64,000 nucleotides of DNA from JAVVHE01 sp038238915 (GTDB lineage Bacteria > Pseudomonadota > Alphaproteobacteria > Sphingomonadales > Sphingomonadaceae), in NCBI GenBank assembly GCA_038238915.1, contig JBBSFH010000004.1, positions 98,824-162,823 of the forward strand. The letters are read 5' to 3'. Both the position numbers and the translations under genes were made by a program. Under the pieces are notes generated by a model. That model ran no database searches. It was given only the letters and a program-made list of their open reading frames with translations, and was not told the DNA's origin. This document shows positions 50,498-58,657 of this stretch, piece by piece; the first letter of the stretch is position 1, and the number at the start of each line of letters is the position of its first letter.

Positions 50498-52127
50498 ACT
50501 GATCTTCCTGCCCTTGGGCGGCTCCGGCGAGATCGGAATGAACGTCAACCTCTATGGCTGCGACGGCAAGTGGCTGATGGTCGATCTCGGCATGACGTTT
50601 GCCGACGAGACCAATCCCGGGATCGATCTCATCCTGCCGGATCTGACCTTCATCGAGGATCGCAAGAAGGATCTCGTCGGCATCGTCATCACGCACGGCC
50701 ACGAGGACCATATCGGCGCGATTCCGTATCTGGCCGCCGATCTGGGCGTGCCGATCTACGCCTCGCCGTTTACCGCCGGGCTGATCCGTCACAAGCTCGA
50801 GGAGGAGAACCTCTCCAAGGAGGTCAAGCTCCACATCATCGATCCGCGCAAGGCCGATGGCGGTGCGTTCCAGCTCGGCCCGTTCAAGCTCAAGCACGTG
50901 CCGCTCGCGCACTCGATCCCCGAGGGCAACGCGCTGCTGATCGAAACCCCCTACGGCAAGGTGTTCCACACCGGCGACTGGAAATTGGACGATACCCCGT
51001 TGCTCGGCAAACCCTTCACCGCAGCCCAGCTCGAAGCCATTGGCGACGAGGGCGTGCTGGCGATGGTGTGCGATAGCACCAACGTCTTCAACTTCGAGGC
51101 TTCGGGCAGCGAATCGAGCGTGCGCGAGGGCCTCGATCAGGCGATCATCAACCGCAAGGGCAGGGTGGTCGTCACCACCTTCGCATCGAACGCCGCACGC
51201 CTCGCCACGCTGGGCGATGTCGCGCGCGATACCGGCCGCCAGCTCTGCGTCGCGGGCCGCAGCCTCGATCGCATCCTCAAGGTCGCGCAGGCGGTCGGCT
51301 ATCTGCGCGATATGCCCCCCATCCTCACCTTCGATCAGGCGGCCAGCGTCGATCCCTCGCGCTTGCTCATCGTCGCCACCGGCGCGCAGGGCGAACCGCG
51401 CGCCGCCTTGAGCCGCATGGCGCAGGGCGATCACCCGATCAAACTCGAACGCGGCGATCTGGTGATTTACTCGTCGAAGCAGATCCCCGGCAACGAAACC
51501 GGCATCGGCAACGTCATGAACGCGCTCGCCGCCAAGGGGGTCGAAATCATCACCGATCGCCAGGCGCATGTGCACGTGAGCGGCCACCCCGGCCGCCCCG
51601 AACTCGAAGCGATGTACGGCTGGATCCGGCCCAAGGTCGCGATTCCCGTCCACGGCGAGCGTCGCCATACCGAGGAACACGCCCGCCTCGCGCGCGAATG
51701 GGGCGTGCCGCTGGCGATCGTGCCCACCGATGGCGTGGTCATCCGGCTCGGCCCCGGCACCCCCAAGGTCATCGGCCACGAAAAGGTCGGCCGCCTCGTG
51801 CTCGATGGCGATGTCATCCTCCCCGCCGATGGTTCGACCATGCAGGCGCGCAGGCGGATCAGCGAAAACGGCTACCTCGCCGCCACGCTGGTGATGTCCA
51901 AGGGGCGTCTGGCGGCCAGGCCCAGCATCCTCGTCCAAGGCCTCCCCGTCGAGGAAGACCGCGCGGCCTTCATGACCGAATGCGCCGAGGCCGCGACCAA
52001 GGCGGTCAACGGCGGCCGCCAGGACGAGGGCAAGCTGATCGATAGCGTGCGGCAATCGCTGCGCCGCGTGGCGCGCGACTGGACGGGGAAGAAGCCCGTG
52101 ACCGACGTGTCGGTGGTGCGGGTCTAG
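50481..52127 (+). CDS. rnj: Ribonuclease J
   Basis: This 548-residue beta-CASP metallo-beta-lactamase has the zinc motif ITHGHEDHIGAIPYL (His72, His74, Asp76, His77). It continues with HTGDWKLDDTPL, the beta-CASP region VVTTFASNAARLATLGDVA, SKQIPGNETGIGNV and HVSGHPGRPELEAMYGWIRPKVAIPVHGERRH. RNase J degrades and matures RNA as a 5'-3' exo- and endonuclease. The ATG at 50481 lies inside coaX. Placement after coaX is conserved in alphaproteobacteria. Confidence 0.94.
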   Translation: MTPGNELIFLPLGGSGEIGMNVNLYGCDGKWLMVDLGMTFADETNPGIDLILPDLTFIEDRKKDLVGIVITHGHEDHIGAIPYLAADLGVPIYASPFTAGLIRHKLEEENLSKEVKLHIIDPRKADGGAFQLGPFKLKHVPLAHSIPEGNALLIETPYGKVFHTGDWKLDDTPLLGKPFTAAQLEAIGDEGVLAMVCDSTNVFNFEASGSESSVREGLDQAIINRKGRVVVTTFASNAARLATLGDVARDTGRQLCVAGRSLDRILKVAQAVGYLRDMPPILTFDQAASVDPSRLLIVATGAQGEPRAALSRMAQGDHPIKLERGDLVIYSSKQIPGNETGIGNVMNALAAKGVEIITDRQAHVHVSGHPGRPELEAMYGWIRPKVAIPVHGERRHTEEHARLAREWGVPLAIVPTDGVVIRLGPGTPKVIGHEKVGRLVLDGDVILPADGSTMQARRRISENGYLAATLVMSKGRLAARPSILVQGLPVEEDRAAFMTECAEAATKAVNGGRQDEGKLIDSVRQSLRRVARDWTGKKPVTDVSVVRV

Positions 52128-52133
52128 GCGCGG

Positions 52134-52412
52134 ATGTCGCCCGGCCGCGCGGTTGCGACCTACCTGATTTTCTGGGTCATCACCGCGTTCGCCATCCTGC
52201 CGTTTCGCGTGCGCACTCCTGAAGAGGAGGGCCGCGCGCCGGTGCCCGGTCAGATGGCGGGCGCGCCCGTGGACGCGCGACTGCTTTGGAAGGCGAAGTG
52301 GACGACGATCGTCGCGAGCGCGCTGTTTGCGCTCTATTACGCCAACGCGGTGCAGAGTTGGGTTACATTCGCCGACCTGCCTTGGGTGCACAGGCCCGCA
52401 GCGTCGCGCTGA
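52134..52412 (+). CDS. DUF1467 family small membrane protein
   Basis: This 92-residue protein has two hydrophobic segments, ATYLIFWVITAFAILPF (about 8-24) and WTTIVASALFALYYANAV (about 56-73), with an acidic linker (RTPEEEGRAPVPGQMAGAPVDARLLWKAK). This is the DUF1467 pattern, a family found next to RNase J genes in alphaproteobacteria and of unknown function. It lies 6 bp after the RNase J gene and is the last gene before the terminator. Confidence 0.88.
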   Translation: MSPGRAVATYLIFWVITAFAILPFRVRTPEEEGRAPVPGQMAGAPVDARLLWKAKWTTIVASALFALYYANAVQSWVTFADLPWVHRPAASR

Positions 52413-52423
52413 GGGGGCGCGCA

Positions 52424-52455
52424 CACCGTCGCTCCCCCGTGGGGGAGCGACGGTG
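52424..52455. terminator. Strong hairpin between convergent genes, likely bidirectional terminator
   Basis: CACCGTCGCTCCCCC pairs perfectly with GGGGGAGCGACGGTG over 15 bp with a 2-nt loop. It separates the ends of the DUF1467 gene (52412) and the cold-shock gene (52469, minus strand). There is no U-tract, but position and stem strength support termination. Confidence 0.7.
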
Positions 52456-52468
52456 CACGTAAGATGCC

Positions 52469-53377
52469 CTACCCCTGCAGGTTGGTTGCCGCCTGCTTGC
52501 CGCGTCGATCGGTTTCCATCTGGAAGCTGACCTTCTGGCCTTCGTTCAGCGTCGCCATTCCCGCACGTTCGACTGCAGAGATGTGGACGAACGCGTCCTG
52601 CCCGCCGTCTTCGCGCGCGATGAAGCCGAAGCCCTTGGCCGCGTTGAAGAACTTGACCGTGCCCTCGTAGCGCTCGGTCGAGGTTTCGCGCTGGGCAGCG
52701 CCGCCGAAGCCGCCCGGAGCAGCCCCACGCGGCGGACCGCGATCGGGAGCCCCACCGCCGCCGCCCGTAACCGGCATCGGCTCGCCATCGATCACGATAT
52801 CGGTCGCACTGATTCGGCCATTGCGCTCGCTCAGCGTGAACTCGATCGGCTGGCCGTCGGCGAGACCGGTAAGGCCCGCCTGCTCGACCGCGCTGATGTG
52901 GACGAACACATCCTCGCCGCCATCATCGCGCACCACAAAGCCGAAGCCCTTGGCCGCGTTGAAGAACTTCACGACACCCTTGGCGGTGCCCAGGTTGTTC
53001 GCAGGCGCAAAGCCGCCGCCACGTGGCGGACCACGATCGCCGCCGAAGCCGCCACCGCCGCCGCCGAAGCGACCGCCGCCACCTCCGCCGCCGCCGCCGA
53101 ACCGGTCTCCAGCGCCGTAGCCGCCACCGCCGCCGCGATCGCCGCCGCCGCCGTAGCCGCCACCGCCGCCACGATCACCGCCGCCACGATCACTACCGCC
53201 GCCGCCATAGCCACCACGGCCGCCAGCTAGGCTCGCGCTACCCGCGTAGGGGTCAAAGCCACCCCCGCCGCCGTATTCCTCGCCGCCCTTGCGCCCACCG
53301 CCACGTTCGAAATCCCGGCCACCGCTACGGCGCCGATTGTCAGCATTCATCTCAGACTTGTCTTTCCAGTAGCTCAT
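52469..53377 (-). CDS. Tandem cold-shock-domain protein with long RGG/glycine-rich N-terminus
   Basis: This 302-residue protein has two cold-shock domains: CSD1 about 131-196 with RNP1 KGFGFV (143-148) and RNP2 DVFVHIS (156-162), and CSD2 about 237-300 with KGFGFI (248-253) and DAFVHIS (261-267). Residues 18-125 are glycine-rich with many RGG, RGGGG and GGYGG units and a few Tyr/Phe; the linker 203-230 is also Gly/Pro-rich. Bacterial CspA proteins have about 70 residues and tandem alphaproteobacterial ones about 150-200, so this is much longer. CSDs bind single-stranded RNA or DNA. The RGG region may bind RNA nonspecifically or condense; that is inference. Divergent from the exonuclease gene. 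Confidence 0.9.
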   Translation of the reverse strand: MSYWKDKSEMNADNRRRSGGRDFERGGGRKGGEEYGGGGGFDPYAGSASLAGGRGGYGGGGSDRGGGDRGGGGGYGGGGDRGGGGGYGAGDRFGGGGGGGGGRFGGGGGGFGGDRGPPRGGGFAPANNLGTAKGVVKFFNAAKGFGFVVRDDGGEDVFVHISAVEQAGLTGLADGQPIEFTLSERNGRISATDIVIDGEPMPVTGGGGGAPDRGPPRGAAPGGFGGAAQRETSTERYEGTVKFFNAAKGFGFIAREDGGQDAFVHISAVERAGMATLNEGQKVSFQMETDRRGKQAATNLQG

Positions 53378-53511
53378 GACCTAACCGCAGAAACCGACGA
53401 ATCAGAACCGGGCTAATGAACGCTACCGCAAAACGACGCGCCACGCGAGAGGCTTAATGCGAGCGTAACGCAGCTTTCATGCAGACGCCCGATGCGCTAG
53501 TTCGCTGGGCG

Positions 53512-54126
53512 ATGTCAGTTCATTTGCACGAGGGCGATCTTCCGCCCGGCACGTTCGCACCCGGTCCTATCGCGGTCGACACCGAGACGATGGGGTTAAT
53601 GCCCGGGCGTGATCGGCTCTGCCTCGTCCAGCTATCGGATGGCGGACCTGACGAGCATCTCGTCCGCTTCGCGCCGGGCCAATACGATGCCCCGGTGTTG
53701 AAGGCGCTGCTGGCGGACCCGGCGCGGCTTAAACTCTATCATTTCGGCCGGTTCGATATCGCGGTGCTGCGCCATTATCTGGGCGTGGTGGCCGCGCCCG
53801 TCTATTGCACCAAGACTGCTTCGCGGCTGATCCGCACCTATACCGATCGGCACGGGCTCAAGGAACTCGTCAAGGAATTGCTCGGGGTCGATGTCTCCAA
53901 GCAGCAGCAATCCTCGGACTGGGGCGCCAACACGCTCAGCGATGCGCAGAAGGATTATGCCGCGTCGGACGTGCGCTACCTCCACCGCTTGCGCGAACTG
54001 CTCGATCAGCGACTCGCGCGCGAGGGGCGAACCGGTCTCGCGCAGGCGTGCTTCGATTTCCTGCCGACGCGCGCCGAACTCGATCTCGCGGGCTGGGCCG
54101 AGATCGATATCTTCGCCCACGTCTGA
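53512..54126 (+). CDS. rnd: RNase D-like 3'-5' exonuclease
   Basis: This 204-residue DnaQ-fold protein has ExoI IAVDTETMGL (Asp and Glu ligands), ExoII LKLYHFGRFDIAVL (Asp), and ExoIII in DAQKDYAASDVRYLHRL (Tyr-x3-Asp): the DEDDy set. It lacks the HRDC domains of E. coli RNase D, so it is the short alphaproteobacterial form. It would trim tRNA or other RNA 3' ends. The start at ATG 53512 fits the family; ATG 53479 adds 11 residues. Its stop overlaps lptC (TGATG). Confidence 0.88.
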   Translation: MSVHLHEGDLPPGTFAPGPIAVDTETMGLMPGRDRLCLVQLSDGGPDEHLVRFAPGQYDAPVLKALLADPARLKLYHFGRFDIAVLRHYLGVVAAPVYCTKTASRLIRTYTDRHGLKELVKELLGVDVSKQQQSSDWGANTLSDAQKDYAASDVRYLHRLRELLDQRLAREGRTGLAQACFDFLPTRAELDLAGWAEIDIFAHV

Positions 54127-54761
54127 TGCTCGCGCGTACCCCGCCCGTCTACACGCCGCGCCAGTTGGCGGCCTTGCCCGGCGGTCCGGTCGATCGCTGG
54201 ATACAGCCCATCAAGACGCTGCTGCCATGGGCGGCGGCGGTGTGCGTGGTGGCGGTGCTCGCCCTCACGCTCGCGCAGCGGCCCGAATTCAGCTTTCTGC
54301 TCAAGCGCGAGCAGGCGATGACGAGCAAGGTCCGGTTACGTGCCGAGCGCGCCGTGTATCGCGGGGCAGACAAGCAAGGGCGTCCGTTCGCGGTGCGCGC
54401 CGACGAAGCAGTGCAGCGCAACGCAGCCGACCCTGTTGTCGAGATGCGGGGGCTCGACGCCCAGATGACACTGGCAAGCGGCGTCGCCCGCGTCACCGCC
54501 GGATCGGGTGCGTATGACATTGGTCATGACCTCGTGACGCTGGCGGGTCCGGTGAACGCGTTGCAGGGCGGGTATGCGCTGACCACGGGGCGCGCGGTGC
54601 TCGATATCGCCAAGCAGCGCGTGACAAGCGACGGACCGGTGACGGGCCATTCGACGCTGGGCAATTTCAGCGCGGCGCGGATGACCGCCGATCTCGTGGG
54701 GCAATCGATGGTGCTGAGCGGCGGTGCGCGCTTGCACATCGATCGGCGCGCGGCCAAGTGA
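54126..54761 (+). CDS. lptC: LPS export protein LptC
   Basis: This 211-residue protein has a single N-terminal membrane anchor (TLLPWAAAVCVVAVLALTLAQ, about residues 35-55) and a periplasmic beta-jellyroll. PFAVRADEAVQ and later LTTGRAVLDIAKQRVTSDGPVTGHSTLGNFSAARM match LptC/OstA-like repeats. LptC takes lipopolysaccharide from LptBFG and passes it to LptA. It lies directly before lptA with a 4-bp overlap (GTGA). lptB is not in the window; lapA follows lptA instead. Confidence 0.9.
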   Translation: MLARTPPVYTPRQLAALPGGPVDRWIQPIKTLLPWAAAVCVVAVLALTLAQRPEFSFLLKREQAMTSKVRLRAERAVYRGADKQGRPFAVRADEAVQRNAADPVVEMRGLDAQMTLASGVARVTAGSGAYDIGHDLVTLAGPVNALQGGYALTTGRAVLDIAKQRVTSDGPVTGHSTLGNFSAARMTADLVGQSMVLSGGARLHIDRRAAK

Positions 54762-55294
54762 CGGGGATGCATCTGGCCCTGCTTCTCACCGCGCTCGTGC
54801 TCGCGACCCCCGTGCTCGCGCAGTCCGCGCTGAAGAAGCATGATACGAGCGGCCCGATCGACATCAACGCGAAAACGATCGAGGTGCAGGACAAGGCGGG
54901 GCTGTCGATCTGGACCGGGGACGTGCGGATCAAGCAGGGCGATCTCAATCTCGCGGCGAATCAGGTGAAGCTCTACTATCATCGCAACGGCGACACGCCG
55001 GTGATCAGTCGCCTGGATGCGAGCGGCGGCGTGCAACTGGCCTCCCCATCGGAGCGCGCAACCGGAGACTATGGCATCTACGATGTCGAGCGGCGCATCC
55101 TGACGATGACGGGTACGGTGGTCCTCAACCAGAACCAATCGGTCTTGCGCGGATCGCGCCTCGTGATCGATCTTGACAGCGGCCGTTCCACACTGGACGG
55201 CCGCGCGAGCGCCGCGCCCGGCGCACCCGGCCAGCCCGCCGAGGGGGGAAGAGTTTCGGGGCGGTTCGTGGTGCCCGAGAGGAAGGCGCAATGA
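54758..55294 (+). CDS. lptA: LPS transport periplasmic protein LptA
   Basis: This 178-residue protein has a signal peptide (HLALLLTALVLATPVLAQ), then the OstA repeat: PIDINAKTIEVQDKAGLSIWTGDVRIKQGDLNLAANQVKLYY, with later ATGDYGIYDVERRILTMTGTVVLNQ. It bridges the periplasm between LptC and LptD. The start GTG 54758 overlaps lptC; ATG 54767 would give a shorter signal peptide. The C-terminal Gly/Pro-rich tail is probably disordered. It overlaps lapA by 4 bp (ATGA). Confidence 0.92.
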   Translation: MTGMHLALLLTALVLATPVLAQSALKKHDTSGPIDINAKTIEVQDKAGLSIWTGDVRIKQGDLNLAANQVKLYYHRNGDTPVISRLDASGGVQLASPSERATGDYGIYDVERRILTMTGTVVLNQNQSVLRGSRLVIDLDSGRSTLDGRASAAPGAPGQPAEGGRVSGRFVVPERKAQ

Positions 55295-55572
55295 ACACGC
55301 TGCGCCTGATCCTGGCGGTGGTGCTGTCGGTCGTCTTCACCGTATTCGTGTTCGAGAACCTGAACCCGGTCACGGTGCATTTTCTCAGTCGGGAGTGGTC
55401 GTTGGCGCTGCCGATACTGCTCATCGGTTCGGTCCTGGTCGGCGCTTTCCCGATGTGGGTCTGGGCGACGGCACGCCGCTGGCACTGGAAGGGCAGGGCT
55501 ACGAAGGCCGAAGAGCGGCTTTCGAGCGCGTTTGGCCCGTCGGCGACGCACCGCGACCCGCCCGAGGCGTGA
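55291..55572 (+). CDS. LapA family (DUF1049) membrane protein
   Basis: This 93-residue protein has two transmembrane helices (LRLILAVVLSVVFTVFVFENLNPVTVHFL and ALPILLIGSVLVGAFPMWVWA) with the N-P-V-T-V motif of DUF1049/LapA, then a cytoplasmic basic tail. In E. coli LapA and LapB together regulate LPS synthesis through FtsH and LpxC. lapB is absent here, but the position after lptC-lptA supports an LPS-related role. It overlaps the following pyrF (GTGA). Confidence 0.85.
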   Translation: MNTLRLILAVVLSVVFTVFVFENLNPVTVHFLSREWSLALPILLIGSVLVGAFPMWVWATARRWHWKGRATKAEERLSSAFGPSATHRDPPEA

Positions 55573-56240
55573 ACCCCCTCTACGTCGCGCTCGATACGCC
55601 CGATCTGGCCCTTGCGCGGGCATTGGCGGCGGCGCTTGGGCCCCATATTGGGGGGCTTAAGCTGGGCCTCGAATTCTTCGCAGCGCACGGGCCAGACGGC
55701 GTGCGCGCGCTGATGGGCGACGGGTTGCCCATCTTCCTCGACCTGAAGCTGCACGATATCCCCAACACTGTTGCTGGCGCGGTGCGCGCGCTTGCTCCCC
55801 TCAGCCCGGCGATCCTGACCGTCCACGCCAGCGGCGGCCACGCGATGATGCGCGCGGCGAAGACCAGCGCGCCCGAGGGCACGCGGATCGTCGCGGTGAC
55901 GATGCTGACCTCGCTCGACGCCCACGATCTGCGCGAGATGGGCCTGGGCGACGATCCCGCCCGCCTCGCCGCTTCGCTCGCTGGGTCGGCGCGCGCCGCG
56001 GGGCTGGACGGGGTGGTCTGCTCCCCGCACGAGGTCCGCGCGATCAAGGCGGTGTGGCCCGGGTGCCTCGCGGTAGTGCCCGGCATCCGGCCCGAGGGCG
56101 GCAGCGCGGGCGATCAGAAGCGCTCGGCCACGCCGGTGCAGGCGCTGCGCGAAGGCGCGGACATCCTCGTGGTCGGCCGACCGATCACCGGCGCGCCAGA
56201 TCCAGCCGCCGCCGCCGCCGAGATCATCGCCAGCCTCTGA
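55569..56240 (+). CDS. pyrF: Orotidine 5'-phosphate decarboxylase
   Basis: This 223-residue TIM barrel has NPLYVALDTPDLALARAL, LKLGLEFFAAHG (first Lys), IFLDLKLHDIPNTVAGAV (the Asp-Lys-x-x-Asp catalytic tetrad) and VVPGIRPEGGSAGDQKRSATP, the phosphate site. It catalyses the last step of UMP synthesis. The start is GTG 55569, overlapping lapA; it is 27-28 residues longer if upstream frames were used, but these lie within lapA. The M20-like gene follows 61 bp later. Confidence 0.95.
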   Translation: MNPLYVALDTPDLALARALAAALGPHIGGLKLGLEFFAAHGPDGVRALMGDGLPIFLDLKLHDIPNTVAGAVRALAPLSPAILTVHASGGHAMMRAAKTSAPEGTRIVAVTMLTSLDAHDLREMGLGDDPARLAASLAGSARAAGLDGVVCSPHEVRAIKAVWPGCLAVVPGIRPEGGSAGDQKRSATPVQALREGADILVVGRPITGAPDPAAAAAEIIASL

Positions 56241-56301
56241 CCCCCTTGCGCGCGGCCCGATGGCGGGTTCATCCTCCCGCAAGAAACAAGGAGGGACCGC
56301 C

Positions 56302-57807
56302 ATGACCGAACTCACCCGCCGCCACGCCATCGTCGGCACGACCGCCGCCGCCGCGCTCTGGGCCGCGCCCGCGCTTGCCGCCAGCGGCGATGCCAAGCGC
56401 ATCCGCGCCGCGCTCGAGACGCAGCATGATGCCAACGTCAAGCGCCTCCAGCGCTGGATCGCCAATCCGACCATCGCCGCCGAGGGCCGCAACGTCACCG
56501 GCGGCGCGCCCTTTCTGGCGGACATGCTGCGCGAGGTCGGCTTCCAGAGCGCGAGCGTGATCCCTACCAGCGGCGTGCCGGGCCTGATGGCCACGATGGA
56601 TAACGGCGCCAAGCACACGCTCGGCCTGTATTTCATGTACGACGTGAAGCAGTTCGTGCCCGAAGAGTGGTCGTCGCCCCCGCTGGAGGGTCGGCTGATC
56701 GACAAGCCCGGCTTCGGCCGCTGCATCGTCGGGCGCGGCGCGGTCAATCAGAAGGGGCCGGAGAACAATGTGATCTCCGCTTTGGCCGCGATGAAGGCGG
56801 CGGGGATCAAGCCGCCGGTCAACCTCGTGCTGGTGGCCGAGGGCGAGGAGGAGATCGCCAGCCCGCACTTCCTCGAGATCGTCAGCCAGCCGCAGGTGGC
56901 GGCTGCGCTCAAGCGCTGCGAGGGCATTTACATCCCGTCTGCCTCGCAGGACGAAAGCGGCGGCGTGGGCGTCGAGCTGGGCGCCAAGGGCGCAGTCGAA
57001 CTGCAGCTGATCGCGTCCGGCGAGCGATGGGGGCGCGGGCCTGCCAAGGATATCCACAGCTCGCTCTACGCGATGGTCGATAGCCCCGCGTGGCACCTGA
57101 TCCAGGCGCTCGCCACGCTGACCGATCGGGGCGGCACGCATCCGGCCGTGGACGGCTGGTTCGAGAAGGTGCGCCCGATGACGCCGCGCGAGATCGAGAT
57201 CACACGGCTGAACGCGGCCGCCTCGTCCGAAGCAGAGTTCAAGCAGGCGTATAGCGTCAAGCGTTTCATCGACGATCTAGACTGGCAGGCGGCGAACCAG
57301 CGCCTCGTCAGCCAGCCGACGATCAACATCCAGGGGCTGACCGGCGGCTATATGGGCCCCGGCGGCAAGACCGTGCTGCCGCATATGGCTACCGCCAAGA
57401 TCGATCTGCGCCTCGTGCCGAACATGACGAAGGAGGATTGCATCGAGAAACTGCAGCGGCATCTGGCCAAGCGCGGCTATGGCGATATCGAGGTGCATGT
57501 GAGTGGCGGCTATGGCCCGACCGAGACCGCCGAGAACAGCCGCCTGGTGCAGGCCGAGCTTGCCACCTACCGCGCGCTCGGCACCGTGCCGACTCTATCG
57601 GCGCGCAGTGCAGGCTCGTGGCCGGGCATCCGCTTCACCGGCGAGCCGCTGCGGCTGCCCGCCGCGCAGTTCGGTCTGGGCCACGGCTCGGGCGCGCACG
57701 CGCCGAACGAATATTTCGTGATCGATTCGACCAACCCGAAGATCGCGGGCCTGGTCGATGGCGCGATGAGCCATGTGAGCCTGTGGTACGAAATGGCGCG
57801 GGGGTGA
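56302..57807 (+). CDS. Exported M20-family peptidase-like protein with altered metal ligands
   Basis: This 501-residue protein has a Tat-like signal (TRRHAIVG at residues 5-12, cleavage near ALAA, about 26). M20 features are GRGAVNQKGPENNVISALAAMKA, LVAEGEEEIASPHF, a lid domain, and the C-terminal GLGHGSGAHAPNEYFVI with the last His ligand. Compared with the CNDP-type consensus YGHYDVQP, the site reads YFMYDVKQF (His to Met), and GRGATDDKG reads GRGAVNQKG (Asp to Asn), so two of the zinc ligands seem lost. It is probably periplasmic. AGGAGGG precedes ATG 56302. Activity is uncertain. Confidence 0.78.
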   Translation: MTELTRRHAIVGTTAAAALWAAPALAASGDAKRIRAALETQHDANVKRLQRWIANPTIAAEGRNVTGGAPFLADMLREVGFQSASVIPTSGVPGLMATMDNGAKHTLGLYFMYDVKQFVPEEWSSPPLEGRLIDKPGFGRCIVGRGAVNQKGPENNVISALAAMKAAGIKPPVNLVLVAEGEEEIASPHFLEIVSQPQVAAALKRCEGIYIPSASQDESGGVGVELGAKGAVELQLIASGERWGRGPAKDIHSSLYAMVDSPAWHLIQALATLTDRGGTHPAVDGWFEKVRPMTPREIEITRLNAAASSEAEFKQAYSVKRFIDDLDWQAANQRLVSQPTINIQGLTGGYMGPGGKTVLPHMATAKIDLRLVPNMTKEDCIEKLQRHLAKRGYGDIEVHVSGGYGPTETAENSRLVQAELATYRALGTVPTLSARSAGSWPGIRFTGEPLRLPAAQFGLGHGSGAHAPNEYFVIDSTNPKIAGLVDGAMSHVSLWYEMARG

Positions 57808-57955
57808 TGGGGATGGCCGCCAGCCATCGTGCTTGCGGCAGCGACTTCGTTGACTGCACTAACCATCTATGATCGTCTGGCTCGTCCGACCCCCGGGGTC
57901 GGCCGAGCACATCGTTGCGTCCCGCGTGAGTCGTTCCCCTATGGAGATCAACGCG

Positions 57956-58596
57956 ATGCAGAATATTCTCAAAACAGCGCTCAAAGCCTCCGTGCCCGTG
58001 CTCGCCTCCACCGTGATGTGGATGGCCACGGTTCCCGCACAGGCCGAAGACGGTCACTCGAGCAACGCCCAGCTTCGCGGTGCCTTCCCCTTCAACGAGA
58101 CGCTCATCTTCGGCCGCGCGCCGATCGGGGAGCGCTGGTGGACTGCGACCACGGTCTTCCGCCCGGTGCGATCCAGCAGCAACTGACATTGACCAACAGG
58201 GGCACATGGACATTCGACGGCAAAGGCAATCTCTCCATCTCCGATGATGGGGTGCTCACCATTTTACCGGGCAGCAGCCAGTTCCTGGATGTCAGTCCCT
58301 CGCACGCCGATTGCTCGGGAACATATAATGTGCTGCCCGACAACTCGGTGGATATGAACTATGCCTGTGCGGTCGCGGGTGGCGCGATCGTGTTCGATAA
58401 GATCCACGCCGTGGGTCGGCTCACGTCTGCGGTGATGCTTGTCGCCGTGCCTAATAGTCCGGACGGTCAACTTGTGCTCGGTCCTCAATATTTCGTCTCG
58501 GGTAGCACGCGCACCTTGATCGCGTGCACGATCACCGCCGAGAACACGACAATCGGTCGCGTGAACGCCGCCCACAATGCCTGGCCGGTGAAATAG
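57956..58596 (+). pseudogene. Secreted hypothetical protein split by a frameshift
   Basis: ATG 57956 (GGAG 9 nt upstream) opens a frame with a signal peptide (QNILKTALKASVPVLASTVMWMATVPAQA) and continues through GAFPFNETLIFGRAPIGERWWTATTVFRP, then stops at 58186. A second frame carries on from near 58160 with GAIQQQLTLTNRGTWTFDGKGNLSISDDG to the stop at 58596. Insertion of one C into the CCC run at 58162-58164 would join them into a single protein of about 213 residues (FRPGAIQQQ). The C-terminal part has two Cys (CSGTYNV, YACAV) and beta-strand character; family unknown. The break may be a real mutation, a sequencing error or, less likely, programmed frameshifting. Confidence 0.7.
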
Positions 58597-58657
58597 AACC
58601 ATCGCCACGGGGGGGCGGCTTGTGACCGTGCCGCCCTCCGCCTAGGGCAGCCGGGTA

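Noticed and set aside
52583..53230. Ala/Thr-rich plus-strand ORF opposite the cold-shock gene
   Set aside because: Its repeats are the complement of glycine codons; the minus strand has two intact cold-shock domains.
57840..57880. TTGACT...TATGAT as promoter of the frameshifted secreted protein
   Set aside because: The spacer is only 12 bp, too short for a functional pair.
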